From Marinobacter nauticus (GTDB taxonomy: Bacteria > Pseudomonadota > Gammaproteobacteria > Enterobacterales > Shewanellaceae): a stretch of 64,000 bases of DNA. A program made the position numbers and the translations under genes. The notes under the pieces were generated by a model. That model saw nothing but the letters and a program-made list of their open reading frames with translations, was not told where the DNA came from and did not search any database. Positions 55,167 to 63,721 of the stretch are shown piece after piece. Where the stretch lies: NCBI RefSeq assembly GCF_019801015.1, contig NZ_JAHVJZ010000005.1:124001-188000 (forward strand), written 5' to 3'. Each line of letters opens with the position of its first letter. Position 1 is the stretch's first letter.

Positions 55167-56540
55167 TCACCCCTGCAGCAGCGCCCGCGCCTGCTGGATG
55201 TCGAACAGATCATCCACTTTCAGGTAAGCCGCTTGTTGTTCCGGGATAACAATCACTTCCTTGATGCCCGGCAGGGACATCAGCGCTGCGGCCAGTTCGC
55301 CGGCGTGCTCACGATCCCGCACCGGCGCTTCCAGGGTAAGACTCTTTGCGGTTTCCGGTTCCGGCATCGACCACATATAAGCCAGCCACAGCAGGATCAG
55401 TACGGTACAGAAACCGAACACGCCCTGAGCGCCAAACACCTGGTAAAAACCGCCACCCAGGCCGCCGCCCAGGAATGCACCACCAAACTGGGCGGTGGAG
55501 TAGATGCCCATGGCGGAGCCTTTATCACCGGCAGGACTGAGTCGGGAGATCAGGCTCGGCAGCGCCGCTTCCAGGTAGTTCAGGCCGATAAAGAACAGCA
55601 CGGTGCCCACAGCCAGTGCCGCCACAGAGTGCACACCAAGGCCCAGCGTAATCATCGCCGACAGTTGCAGCACCATGGCAAACAGGAAGGGTTTACGGCT
55701 GGTCTTTTTCTTCACGCCGTAGATGATCATCGGCACCATCAGCACCAGCGCCAGAATCATCGCTGGCAGATAAAGCGTCCAGTGGTCCGCTTTATTCAGG
55801 CCCGCGTCCACCAGTGCCAGCGGCAGAGCCACGAACAGCGCGGTGATCAACAGGTGCAGCACCATGATGGAGATGTCGAGGCGACGCAGTTGCGGCTCTT
55901 TCAGCAGCGCCCAAAGACGTTCAGGCACCGCCACCAGATCACCGGCGGGGGCTTTCTGCACCGAATTGGGCACCAGCAGATGCACCACCGCCAGCGCCAC
56001 AAGGGCCAATACGGCGGTCAGAGCAAACAGGCCATGCAAGCCGGTGCTCTTGGCCAGGGTCGGCCCGGCCACCAATGCCACGGTGAAAGAGAGGCCGATA
56101 AAGGAGCCGATCACGGCCATCACCTTGGGCCGCTGTTCGTCCCGGGTCAGGTCCGACGCCAGCGCCAGTACCGCGGAAGCCACCGCTCCCATCCCCTGTA
56201 ACGCCCGTCCCAGCGCCACCATGTAGATGGAATCCGCCACCGCAGCCACCACGGAGCCGATGGCAAACAGGATCAAACCGATGGTGATGATGGTCTTGCG
56301 GCCGAAGCGATCCGACGCCATGCCGGCGGGGATCTGCAACAGCGCCTGGGTGAGGCCGTAAGCGCCGATGGCAATGCCTACCCACATAGGGGAGAACCCT
56401 TCCAGGCTCTGCCCGTAGGTGGCCAGCACCGGCATAATCAGAAACAGGCCAAACATTCGCAGGCCGTACACGCTGGCCAGAGAGAAGGCGGCGCGTTTTT
56501 CGATGGCGTTGAGGCCCTGACTCACTGGGCGGTTCCTCAT
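55167..56540 (-). CDS. MFS transporter, YajR-like
   Basis: The 457-residue protein has twelve predicted helices and MFS motif A GMASDRFGRKT at about 73-83. It ends with a small soluble ferredoxin-like domain (about 390-457, LAAALMSLPGIKEVIVIPEQ), the arrangement of E. coli YajR with its C-terminal YAM domain. The substrate is unknown. It lies between ssb and uvrA, two genes that are directly divergent in E. coli. A stem-loop without a T run (55149-55172) overlaps its stop. Confidence 0.85.
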   Translation of the reverse strand: MRNRPVSQGLNAIEKRAAFSLASVYGLRMFGLFLIMPVLATYGQSLEGFSPMWVGIAIGAYGLTQALLQIPAGMASDRFGRKTIITIGLILFAIGSVVAAVADSIYMVALGRALQGMGAVASAVLALASDLTRDEQRPKVMAVIGSFIGLSFTVALVAGPTLAKSTGLHGLFALTAVLALVALAVVHLLVPNSVQKAPAGDLVAVPERLWALLKEPQLRRLDISIMVLHLLITALFVALPLALVDAGLNKADHWTLYLPAMILALVLMVPMIIYGVKKKTSRKPFLFAMVLQLSAMITLGLGVHSVAALAVGTVLFFIGLNYLEAALPSLISRLSPAGDKGSAMGIYSTAQFGGAFLGGGLGGGFYQVFGAQGVFGFCTVLILLWLAYMWSMPEPETAKSLTLEAPVRDREHAGELAAALMSLPGIKEVIVIPEQQAAYLKVDDLFDIQQARALLQG

Positions 56541-56737
56541 CGTATGTGTTGCGGGAAATGGGCGACAGTGTACCAGAGGTTAATCCCCTGTTGTGGCCAT
56601 GCCCCGAGCAAAAGGTCGAAACAGGCTAGCGCCCGGACTGCTCTGTGACAATCATCGACCGGGTCCGGTGCCCACCAAGTGCCTAAACTGGGACACAGGT
56701 AGCAACTTTGCACTCTGTGTCTGCCCCGCTGAAAATA

Positions 56738-56753
56738 CTGTTTTTTTATCCAG
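56738..56753 (+). promoter_or_regulatory. LexA-binding SOS box upstream of uvrA
   Basis: CTGTTTTTTTATCCAG matches the CTGT-N8-ACAG SOS consensus with one change in the right half-site, and TA precedes it as in strong boxes. It lies 48 nt before the uvrA ATG, overlapping the likely promoter. E. coli uvrA has a similarly imperfect box in the same position. Confidence 0.75.
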
Positions 56754-56800
56754 CTCGGGGTAAGATGATTGTTTCGATTTTCTGCTAAGCGCCGAGCCTG

Positions 56801-59623
56801 ATGGACAAAATAGACGTACGGGGTGCGCGCACCCACAACCTGAAGAACATCAATCTCACCATTCCCAGAGACAAGCTGATTGTGATCACCGGTCTGTCCG
56901 GTTCCGGCAAGTCATCTCTGGCGTTTGATACGCTCTACGCCGAAGGCCAGCGACGCTATGTGGAATCCCTCTCCGCTTACGCCCGTCAGTTCCTGTCGCT
57001 GATGGAAAAGCCGGATGTGGACCACATCGAAGGCCTCTCCCCGGCCATCTCCATCGAGCAGAAATCCACCTCTCACAACCCGCGATCCACCGTGGGTACC
57101 ATCACTGAGATCTACGACTACCTGCGTCTGCTGTTTGCCCGGGTGGGCGAACCCCGCTGCCCGGAACATCAGGTAGCGCTGACCGCACAAACCGTGTCGC
57201 AGATGGTGGATAAAGTGCTGACCCTGGAAGAGGGGTCCAAACAGATGCTGCTGGCGCCGGTGATCCAGGGCCGCAAAGGGGAACACGCCAAACTGCTGGA
57301 GTCTCTGGCGGCGCAGGGCTTTATCCGCGCCCGTATCGACGGCGAGGTGTGTGACCTGTCCGATCCCCCGGCGCTGGACCTGCACGTCAAACACACCATT
57401 GAAGTGGTGGTGGACCGCTTTAAAGTCCGCGACGATCTGAAACAACGCCTGGCGGAATCGTTTGAAACCGCACTGGAGCTGTCCGGCGGCATCGCCAATG
57501 TGGCCCCCATGGAGGGCGACGGCGAACCGCTGATCTTCTCCGCCAACTTCGCCTGCCCCTTCTGCGGCTACTCCATGAGCGAGCTGGAACCGCGGATCTT
57601 CTCCTTCAACAACCCCGCCGGCGCCTGTCAGACCTGCGACGGCCTCGGCGTGCAGCAGTTTTTCGATGAGGAGCGGGTGGTCACCAACCCGGACCTCTCC
57701 CTCGCCGGCGGCTGCATCCGCGGCTGGGACCGCCGCAACTTTTATTACTACCAGATGCTGCGCTCGCTGTCGGAGCACTACGAGTTCGATATCGAAACCC
57801 CCTGGCATGAGCTGCCCAAGAAGGTCCAGAAACTGGTGTTGGAGGGCAGCGGTCGGGAAAGCATCAACTTCAAATACGTGAACGACCGCGGCGATACCGT
57901 AGTGCGTCGTCATCCGTTTGAGGGGATCCTCAACAACCTGCAACGCCGCTACAAAGACACCGAGTCCAACTCAGTGCGTGAGGAGCTGGCCAAGTACATC
58001 TCCACCACCCACTGCCGCAGCTGTGGTGGCTCCCGCCTGCGGGAGGAAGCCCGTCATGTGTACGTGGCGGATACCCCGCTGCCGACCCTGACTGAGTGGT
58101 CCATCGGCGAGGCGCTGGAGTGGTTTGCCAGCCTGCAGTTTGAAGGTCAGAAAGCCAAGATCGCCGAGAAGGTGCTGAAGGAGATCCACGATCGCCTCGG
58201 CTTCCTCGTTAACGTCGGCCTCAACTACCTGACCCTGTCCCGCTCCGCCGAAACCCTGTCCGGCGGCGAGGCGCAGCGTATCCGTCTGGCATCGCAGATT
58301 GGCGCCGGCCTGGTGGGTGTGATGTACGTTCTGGATGAGCCCTCCATCGGCCTGCACCAGCGCGATAACGAGCGCCTGCTGGCGACCCTCACCCACCTGC
58401 GCGATCTGGGCAACACCGTACTGGTGGTGGAACACGACGAAGACGCCATCCGCGCCGCCGACCACATCATCGATATCGGCCCGGGTGCCGGGGTGCATGG
58501 TGGCCAGGTGGTGGCCGACGGCAGCCTGGACGACATTCTCAACAGTGAGGATTCACTGACCGGCCACTATCTGTCCGGCAAGAAGCAGATTGCGGTGCCA
58601 GCCAAACGCACCCCCTACGATCCCAAGCAGGAGATCAAACTGTTTGGTGCCAGTGGCAACAACCTGAAAGACGTTGACCTGACCATTCCGGTGGGCCTGA
58701 TGACCTGCATCACCGGGGTGTCCGGCTCCGGCAAATCGACCCTGATCAACGACACCTTCTACAAGATTGCCCATCGTGAACTGAACGGCGCCACCGTGGA
58801 CGAACCCTCGCCCTACAAAGAGGTGGTGGGGATGAACCAGTGCGACAAGGTGGTGGACATCGACCAGAGTCCCATCGGCCGTACCCCGCGTTCCAACCCG
58901 GCCACCTACACCGGGATCTTTACCCCGATCCGCGAACTGTTCTCCGGTACCCAGGAGTCCCGCGCCCGCGGTTACAAACCGGGCCGTTTCTCCTTTAACG
59001 TCAAAGGTGGCCGTTGCGAAGCCTGTCAGGGCGACGGTGTGATCAAAGTGGAGATGCACTTCCTGCCGGATGTGTACGTGCCCTGCGACCAGTGCAAAGG
59101 CAAACGCTACAACCGGGAAACCCTGGAAGTGCACTACAAGGGCAAGAGCATCCACGAAGTGCTGGAGATGACCGTGGAAGAGGCCCGGGAGTTCTTTGAT
59201 CCGGTGCCTGCCATTGCCCGCAAACTGCAGACCCTGATGGATGTGGGCCTCTCCTACATCCGTCTGGGCCAGAGCGCCACCACCCTCTCCGGTGGTGAAG
59301 CACAGCGGGTGAAACTGGCCAAGGAGCTGTCCAAGCGGGATACCGGCAAGACCCTGTACATCCTCGATGAGCCCACCACCGGCCTGCACTTCCAGGATAT
59401 CCAGATGCTGCTGGACGTGCTCCATCGTCTGCGCGACCACGGCAACACCGTGGTGGTGATTGAGCACAATCTGGATGTGATCAAAACCGCCGACTGGATT
59501 GTCGACCTGGGCCCGGAAGGCGGCTCCGGCGGCGGCACCATCCTGGTCACCGGCACCCCTGAGCAGGTGGCGGAATGCGCCGAGTCTCATACCGCGCGGT
59601 TCCTGAAACCGATGTTGAAGTGA
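56801..59623 (+). CDS. uvrA: Excinuclease ABC subunit A (UvrA)
   Basis: UvrA is the DNA-damage sensor of nucleotide excision repair and loads UvrB at lesions. The 940 residues (E. coli 940) have two ABC ATPase halves with Walker [10 protein letters not shown] (about 31-39) and GVSGSGKST (about 640-648). Both LSGGEAQR signatures and the zinc modules CPFC...CQTC and CEAC...CDQC are present. LexA control is indicated by the upstream SOS box. It stands alone on the plus strand, divergent from the MFS gene. Confidence 0.98.
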   Translation: MDKIDVRGARTHNLKNINLTIPRDKLIVITGLSGSGKSSLAFDTLYAEGQRRYVESLSAYARQFLSLMEKPDVDHIEGLSPAISIEQKSTSHNPRSTVGTITEIYDYLRLLFARVGEPRCPEHQVALTAQTVSQMVDKVLTLEEGSKQMLLAPVIQGRKGEHAKLLESLAAQGFIRARIDGEVCDLSDPPALDLHVKHTIEVVVDRFKVRDDLKQRLAESFETALELSGGIANVAPMEGDGEPLIFSANFACPFCGYSMSELEPRIFSFNNPAGACQTCDGLGVQQFFDEERVVTNPDLSLAGGCIRGWDRRNFYYYQMLRSLSEHYEFDIETPWHELPKKVQKLVLEGSGRESINFKYVNDRGDTVVRRHPFEGILNNLQRRYKDTESNSVREELAKYISTTHCRSCGGSRLREEARHVYVADTPLPTLTEWSIGEALEWFASLQFEGQKAKIAEKVLKEIHDRLGFLVNVGLNYLTLSRSAETLSGGEAQRIRLASQIGAGLVGVMYVLDEPSIGLHQRDNERLLATLTHLRDLGNTVLVVEHDEDAIRAADHIIDIGPGAGVHGGQVVADGSLDDILNSEDSLTGHYLSGKKQIAVPAKRTPYDPKQEIKLFGASGNNLKDVDLTIPVGLMTCITGVSGSGKSTLINDTFYKIAHRELNGATVDEPSPYKEVVGMNQCDKVVDIDQSPIGRTPRSNPATYTGIFTPIRELFSGTQESRARGYKPGRFSFNVKGGRCEACQGDGVIKVEMHFLPDVYVPCDQCKGKRYNRETLEVHYKGKSIHEVLEMTVEEAREFFDPVPAIARKLQTLMDVGLSYIRLGQSATTLSGGEAQRVKLAKELSKRDTGKTLYILDEPTTGLHFQDIQMLLDVLHRLRDHGNTVVVIEHNLDVIKTADWIVDLGPEGGSGGGTILVTGTPEQVAECAESHTARFLKPMLK

Positions 59624-59640
59624 TGGGCTAAGTCTCCGCA

Positions 59641-59676
59641 AAACAGAAACGGCACCGAAAGGTGCCGTTTCTGTTT
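59641..59676 (+). terminator. Terminator after uvrA
   Basis: A 16-bp stem (AAACAGAAACGGCACC with GGTGCCGTTTCTGTTT) and GAAA tetraloop begin 17 nt after the uvrA stop. Confidence 0.92.
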
Positions 59677-60155
59677 CTGGATTTAATAAAGTCACATTGG
59701 AGAAAATAAAATCCATTCAATATGAAAATTTTTCACTTCAATAAGTAAGAAGCCTAATAACGTTGATTGGCTCAAGATTGAAATGTTCGTTGGACAAGGG
59801 GAAAGCTAGCAAACTATGTCAGAACAGCCTCTAACACACTCTCACCTCATAGTGAATGATCACCCCATACTTTCATTTGTGCCCAGCGATAACTGTCGAC
59901 ATAACGATGAACAAACCAGACAGTGACTAAAACGATAACAGCACGATTTCACGGGATGCAGGTTCAATAAAGGCGTTATGGGTTAACCGTGGGGAGCTCA
60001 GGATGTTTATGCCCCGTTACGATTCCGATTCATTGCTATCCGCAAAGAGAGGAAAGGAAAATCTGATGCAATCCCCTGACTCCGCATCACCACCGTTGAT
60101 CTGAAGGGAATGAGCCAAAGGCCAGAACCGTCGCAGCAAAGCACAACGTCAACAA
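59677..60155. other. Gene-poor, AT-richer intergenic region
   Basis: About 480 bases without a convincing gene. Base composition is visibly lower in GC than the rest of the window, especially 59677-59780 and 59870-59980. Short open frames exist on both strands but lack ribosome-binding sites and family features. It may be a relic of inserted DNA or hold a small RNA, but I see no promoter-terminator pair to support either. Confidence 0.5.
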
Positions 60156-60180
60156 AATAAAAAGGGGCCAAACGGCCCCC
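60156..60180 (-). terminator. Terminator of the LysE-type gene
   Basis: On the minus strand GGGGCC-GTTT-GGCCCC is followed by TTTTTATTT, 22 nt after the LysE-family stop codon. This is a canonical intrinsic terminator. Confidence 0.85.
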
Positions 60181-60201
60181 CAGACTGGCATCCAAAATCC
60201 T

Positions 60202-60813
60202 TTATTGGCTCAGCGGTATCCCCACCGCGATCATCAGAAACACCACCGCACACCCCCGGTTAAAGCTGCGCCCCAAAGCCGCCAGCCGGGGCCGCAACTG
60301 ATGAGCCAGCCGCGCCAGCCCATATTCCACCGCAAACTCCACCGCGCAGAAGGTCAGGGTCATCACCACCAGCTGGGTCAGCAGTGGAGAGGCGGGGTTG
60401 ATAAAAGGTGGGATAAACGCCCCAAAGAACAGTAGCACCTTGGGGTTGGCCAGCGCCGTCAGCGCGCCGGTGCGGAACAACGCCCACGGTCGGGTGCTGA
60501 CAACATCTCTGGTCTGGTACCAGTCCGGCGCCGGCGAGCGCCATAGCTGCCAGCCCAGCCAGCCCAGGTAGACAGCACCGAGCCACTTCAGGCCCATCAG
60601 CAAACGGGGCTCCGCCTGCAACAGACTGCCCAGTCCCATTACCGATACCGCCACAATCAAAGCAAAACCCGTGATGCCGCCCAGTACTGTGGCCAAGGCG
60701 GTTCGGTGGCCATACAGGGCACCGTGGCTCAGCGCCAGCAGGCCGTTGGGCCCCGGCGCTAACGCCAGTCCGGTTACCGCCACCAGAAACAGCCACCAGG
60801 TGTGCCAATCCAT
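60202..60813 (-). CDS. LysE/RhtB-family amino-acid exporter
   Basis: The 203-residue membrane protein has about six helices and the family signature GLALAPGPNGLLALSHGALYG (residues 15-35, shown in part). TALANPKVLLFFGAFIPPF follows near 116. Members export amino acids such as lysine, arginine, threonine or homoserine lactone, and the substrate cannot be told here. GGAGCG is eight bases before the ATG at 60813; an ATG two codons earlier (60819) is too close. It is divergent from a GlxA-type regulator gene that may control it. Confidence 0.88.
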   Translation of the reverse strand: MDWHTWWLFLVAVTGLALAPGPNGLLALSHGALYGHRTALATVLGGITGFALIVAVSVMGLGSLLQAEPRLLMGLKWLGAVYLGWLGWQLWRSPAPDWYQTRDVVSTRPWALFRTGALTALANPKVLLFFGAFIPPFINPASPLLTQLVVMTLTFCAVEFAVEYGLARLAHQLRPRLAALGRSFNRGCAVVFLMIAVGIPLSQ

Positions 60814-60929
60814 CGTCATCGCTCCGCTTGATAAAAAGCGCAATGTACGTCCGGAGCGAAGCGAGTTCGCGGCCACCATTAGACGTTTTACGGTACACTT
60901 TGGACATCCGACTTGTTGATGTGACCACC

Positions 60930-61940
60930 ATGCCCACCCAACCAGACGTTCGCTTTCTGCTGCTGCCCCTGCCGGACCTCGCCCTGCTCGCTTTTGGTGG
61001 CTTTATCGATAAGCTGCGGTTTTCCGCAGACGAGGAAGATCTGAGCCAGCAACGCTACTGCCAGTGGCAGGTGCTCGGACTGGAGCCCGGCACCATACGG
61101 GCCAGCAGCGGCGTGGAGATCGCGGTGGATGTGACCCCCGGGCAGGTGCAGTTTGAGCGGTTCGACTACCTGGTGATCTTTGGCTGTCGCCAGCCCAGCC
61201 TGGCGCAGACACTGGCGCCTCGCTATCGCCGGTTGCTGCATCAGGCCAGTCGTCAGGGCGTGTCTCTGGTGGCGGTCGACAACGCCAGCTTCCTGCTGGC
61301 CGAAGCGGGCCTGCTTAAAGGGTACAGCGTGGCGCTGCATTGGCGTCATCAGCAGGAGTTTCACGCCGCCTATCCGGAAATCCGGATAGAAACCGACTCC
61401 CTCTATCACATGGATGGAAAGCGGATCAGCTGCGCTGGTGGCAGTGCCGCCATCGACCTCGCCGCCGCTCTGCTGGAGCGCCACTGCGGCCCGGAACGGG
61501 CGCTGAAAGGATTGGCGGATATGCTGGTGGATGAAAACCGTACCGCCACCCACCACCTGCGCTCACTGGAAGATAGCGGCGGCGTCCAGCGTCATACTCA
61601 GCGAGCCGTTGCCCTGATGCGCCAGCATCTGGTGGGGTTACCGGGCACGGGTCTAACCGGGGGCATTGAGGTTATCGCCGGACAGGTTGGCCTCAGCCGC
61701 AGACAACTGGATCGATGCTTTACCCAGGACTTTGGCCTCAGCGCACACCAATATTGGCAGACGTTGCGCCTGCGCCATGTCCACTGGCGCCTGCTCAACT
61801 CCGGCCATCGCCTCAGCCAGTTAGCGGAAGAAGCAGGCTTTAGCGACGTCAGCCACCTCTGCCGGACCTTTAAAAAACACTACGGCCTCACCCCGCAAGC
61901 ACTGAGAAACGCTCAGAAAAGCCCGGCGCCGGCGCTCTGA
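60930..61940 (+). CDS. GlxA-type AraC-family transcriptional regulator
   Basis: The 336 residues join an N-terminal DJ-1/PfpI-like (class I glutamine amidotransferase-like) domain, about 5-190, to a C-terminal AraC double helix-turn-helix, about 225-330. The first domain ends with the family's RISCAGGSAAIDLAAAL helix (C168). The second contains GLSRRQLDRCF and AGFSDVSHLCRTFKKHYGLT. Relatives such as ArgR, CdhR and GbdR sense amino acids, carnitine or betaine. The ATG at 60930 has only a weak ribosome-binding site. It is divergent from the LysE-type exporter gene, suggesting paired control of amino-acid export. Confidence 0.85.
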   Translation: MPTQPDVRFLLLPLPDLALLAFGGFIDKLRFSADEEDLSQQRYCQWQVLGLEPGTIRASSGVEIAVDVTPGQVQFERFDYLVIFGCRQPSLAQTLAPRYRRLLHQASRQGVSLVAVDNASFLLAEAGLLKGYSVALHWRHQQEFHAAYPEIRIETDSLYHMDGKRISCAGGSAAIDLAAALLERHCGPERALKGLADMLVDENRTATHHLRSLEDSGGVQRHTQRAVALMRQHLVGLPGTGLTGGIEVIAGQVGLSRRQLDRCFTQDFGLSAHQYWQTLRLRHVHWRLLNSGHRLSQLAEEAGFSDVSHLCRTFKKHYGLTPQALRNAQKSPAPAL

Positions 61941-61980
61941 ACCGCCCATATACCAACGCCTTACGCTTCCCTCCCCCACT

Positions 61981-62023
61981 CTTTGCCCCACTTCCATCAA
62001 TATGGCTCTGCGACGGGGCAAAG
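61981..62023 (+). repeat. Inverted repeat ahead of the small secreted-protein gene
   Basis: CTTTGCCCC and GGGGCAAAG are exact inverted repeats separated by 25 nt, ending 36 nt before the next gene. It may form a leader hairpin or mark a binding site. No T run follows, so it is not an obvious terminator of the regulator gene. Confidence 0.4.
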
Positions 62024-62059
62024 GAGTTCGCCCTGATTGGCTGCAAAAAAGGAGATTGG

Positions 62060-62497
62060 ATGATGCGGCGATGGATGGTGTGTTTAGTGGCAGTGTTGCT
62101 TTGGCCGAGCGTTGCCTCGGCGCAATGGGCTGTGGGTATGGGCTACCAGTATGGCGGCCTCCTCGGCGGTAAATATATTTACGATCTCGACGAAGCGAAT
62201 AAGCTCAATGTCGCCCTGAGTCCAGTCGGCGGCGCTTTTGGCTATCAGCGCAATATGGATGGCGATAAAGGGCAGCATGCGCTTGGCGTGTCCATCGGCA
62301 TGGAAACCATGTTCCAGAGTGATCACGGCTTTGCGGTTGCCACCTACAACTACTATCCCGCAGGCTTCCAGAAGTCGAGCTGGACGATGGGTGTGGATGC
62401 GGGCATCTATAATGCCGGTCCCCGATGTGAACTGTACTACTGTCCGGATAATAAAGTTGGCCCCGCGCTGTTTTTTAACCTCGGCTATCAGTTCTGA
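62060..62497 (+). CDS. Small secreted, probably outer-membrane-associated protein
   Basis: The 145-residue product has a signal peptide (RRWMVCLVAVLLWPSVASA). The mature part is rich in glycine and aromatic residues with alternating hydrophobic pattern (WAVGMGYQYGGLLGGKYIYD) and ends ALFFNLGYQF. A terminal phenylalanine and such strands suggest a small beta-barrel. One cysteine pair (PRCELYYCPDN) lies near the C-terminus. AAGGAG precedes two adjacent ATGs (62060, 62063). I do not recognise the family. It is a single-gene unit closed by a strong terminator. Confidence 0.7.
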   Translation: MMRRWMVCLVAVLLWPSVASAQWAVGMGYQYGGLLGGKYIYDLDEANKLNVALSPVGGAFGYQRNMDGDKGQHALGVSIGMETMFQSDHGFAVATYNYYPAGFQKSSWTMGVDAGIYNAGPRCELYYCPDNKVGPALFFNLGYQF

Positions 62498-62536
62498 CGA
62501 TAAGGCCAGCAGATAAAAAGGTGTATTACCCCCGTT

Positions 62537-62570
62537 AAAAAGGGTTGGGCGCTCTCGCCCAACCCTTTTT
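62537..62570. terminator. Bidirectional terminator
   Basis: A 15-bp perfect stem (AAAAAGGGTTGGGCG with CGCCCAACCCTTTTT, loop CTCT) separates the convergent secreted-protein and aminotransferase genes. Confidence 0.94.
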
Positions 62571-62593
62571 GCTTTCCATTCGCGACAACGCCA

Positions 62594-63721
62594 TCAGCCG
62601 GTTTGCTCTACCACAGCTATCAGCTGCTCAATATCTTCTGCGCTGTTATAGAGGTGAGGGGATACCCGAACGCCCTGGGCCCGCTCATCCACCGCGATGC
62701 CCGCTTCCGCCAGTGCCGGGGCCAGGCGGGATTGGTGCTGGCCCAGTTGCACAATCACGGTACCGCTGCGCTGAGTGGGTTGCATCGGTGATACCACCCG
62801 CTCCCCCAGGGCTTCAATCATCTGCTGTTGCAGCGTCAGGTTGTGCTCGCGGATCGCATCAATACCGTGCCCCACCAACTGGCTGACGCTGTGCGCGGCA
62901 ATGGCATAGGGCGCCACCGAAGGGGTGCCGCCCCAGAAGCGCTCGCTGCCAGCATGGTATTGGAAGTCATGGATGTCCATGGCAAAAGGATTGGCGTGGG
63001 AGAACCACCCGACGTCCTTGGGCTCACACTGTTCCAGCTGCTCCGGAGCGATATAGAGATAACCGGCACCGGGCCCACCACAGAGCCATTTGACGGTAGA
63101 GCCCAAGACAAAGTCCGGCGCCACGGCGGACAGGTCCAATGGCAGCACCCCCGCAGACTGGGCCACATCCAGTACGGTAAGAATGCCGCGGGATTTTGCC
63201 TGCTGAACCACTTCCGCCACCGGGGCCTGCACCCCGGTATTGGAGTAGGCATGACTGAGGAACACCAGGGCGGTCTGGTCATCCATATGCTCGGCCCAGA
63301 CGTTGGGGTCCGCGACATTCTGCGTCGACGGAATAAAGCGGATCTGGTCCCGTCCACGGGGCAGGGCTTTTGCCAGCACATAGCCGATGGTCGGGAAGTC
63401 CAGTTCACTCATCAGTATCCGACCTGAAGTGAGCTGTGGCAGCGCCATCACCAGCTTGGTCAGACCGCTGGAGAGGTTGCTCTGGGGACAGAAGCGCTCT
63501 CCGGACACGTTAAAGAGCTCGCCCAGCGCCCCCCTGAATCCTTCAATGGCCGCCAGCCAGTGCGGCCAAATCCCCTCGGCCTGCTCCGCCCAGGGGGCAA
63601 AATAAGCCTGATGAAAGGCGGCTTCGGCGCTTTTCAGGGGCCGCCCCACCGAATGGTTCAGCAGGTAAGTGCTCGCGCCCAGATGGAAGTCATCGGCGTT
63701 GAGTGGTTTCTGCCCAGCCAT
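62594..63721 (-). CDS. PLP-dependent class V aminotransferase-fold enzyme (kynureninase/cysteine desulfurase-like)
   Basis: The 375 residues show the class V fold: SNLSSGLTKLVMAL around the phosphate-binding site, the PLP-contacting D185 and Q188 in LDVAQSAG, and the Schiff-base lysine K211 in GSTVKWLCGGPGAGYLYI. FWGGTPSVAPYAIA follows near 285. This pattern is shared by kynureninases, isopenicillin epimerases and cysteine desulfurases; the desulfurase cysteine loop is not evident. The start ATG shares its first base with the stop of the gene upstream (TGATG), so the two are coupled and probably act in one pathway. The substrate is not determined. Confidence 0.8.
   Translation of the reverse strand: MAGQKPLNADDFHLGASTYLLNHSVGRPLKSAEAAFHQAYFAPWAEQAEGIWPHWLAAIEGFRGALGELFNVSGERFCPQSNLSSGLTKLVMALPQLTSGRILMSELDFPTIGYVLAKALPRGRDQIRFIPSTQNVADPNVWAEHMDDQTALVFLSHAYSNTGVQAPVAEVVQQAKSRGILTVLDVAQSAGVLPLDLSAVAPDFVLGSTVKWLCGGPGAGYLYIAPEQLEQCEPKDVGWFSHANPFAMDIHDFQYHAGSERFWGGTPSVAPYAIAAHSVSQLVGHGIDAIREHNLTLQQQMIEALGERVVSPMQPTQRSGTVIVQLGQHQSRLAPALAEAGIAVDERAQGVRVSPHLYNSAEDIEQLIAVVEQTG

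Noticed and set aside
55149..55172. Stem-loop GGGTGAG/CTCACCC at the end of the MFS gene as a terminator
   Set aside because: The stem overlaps the stop codon and no T run follows in either direction, so intrinsic termination is not supported.
60007..60195. Minus-strand open frame of 62 codons in the gene-poor gap
   Set aside because: It starts upstream of and runs through the LysE-gene terminator region, has no ribosome-binding site and no recognisable features.
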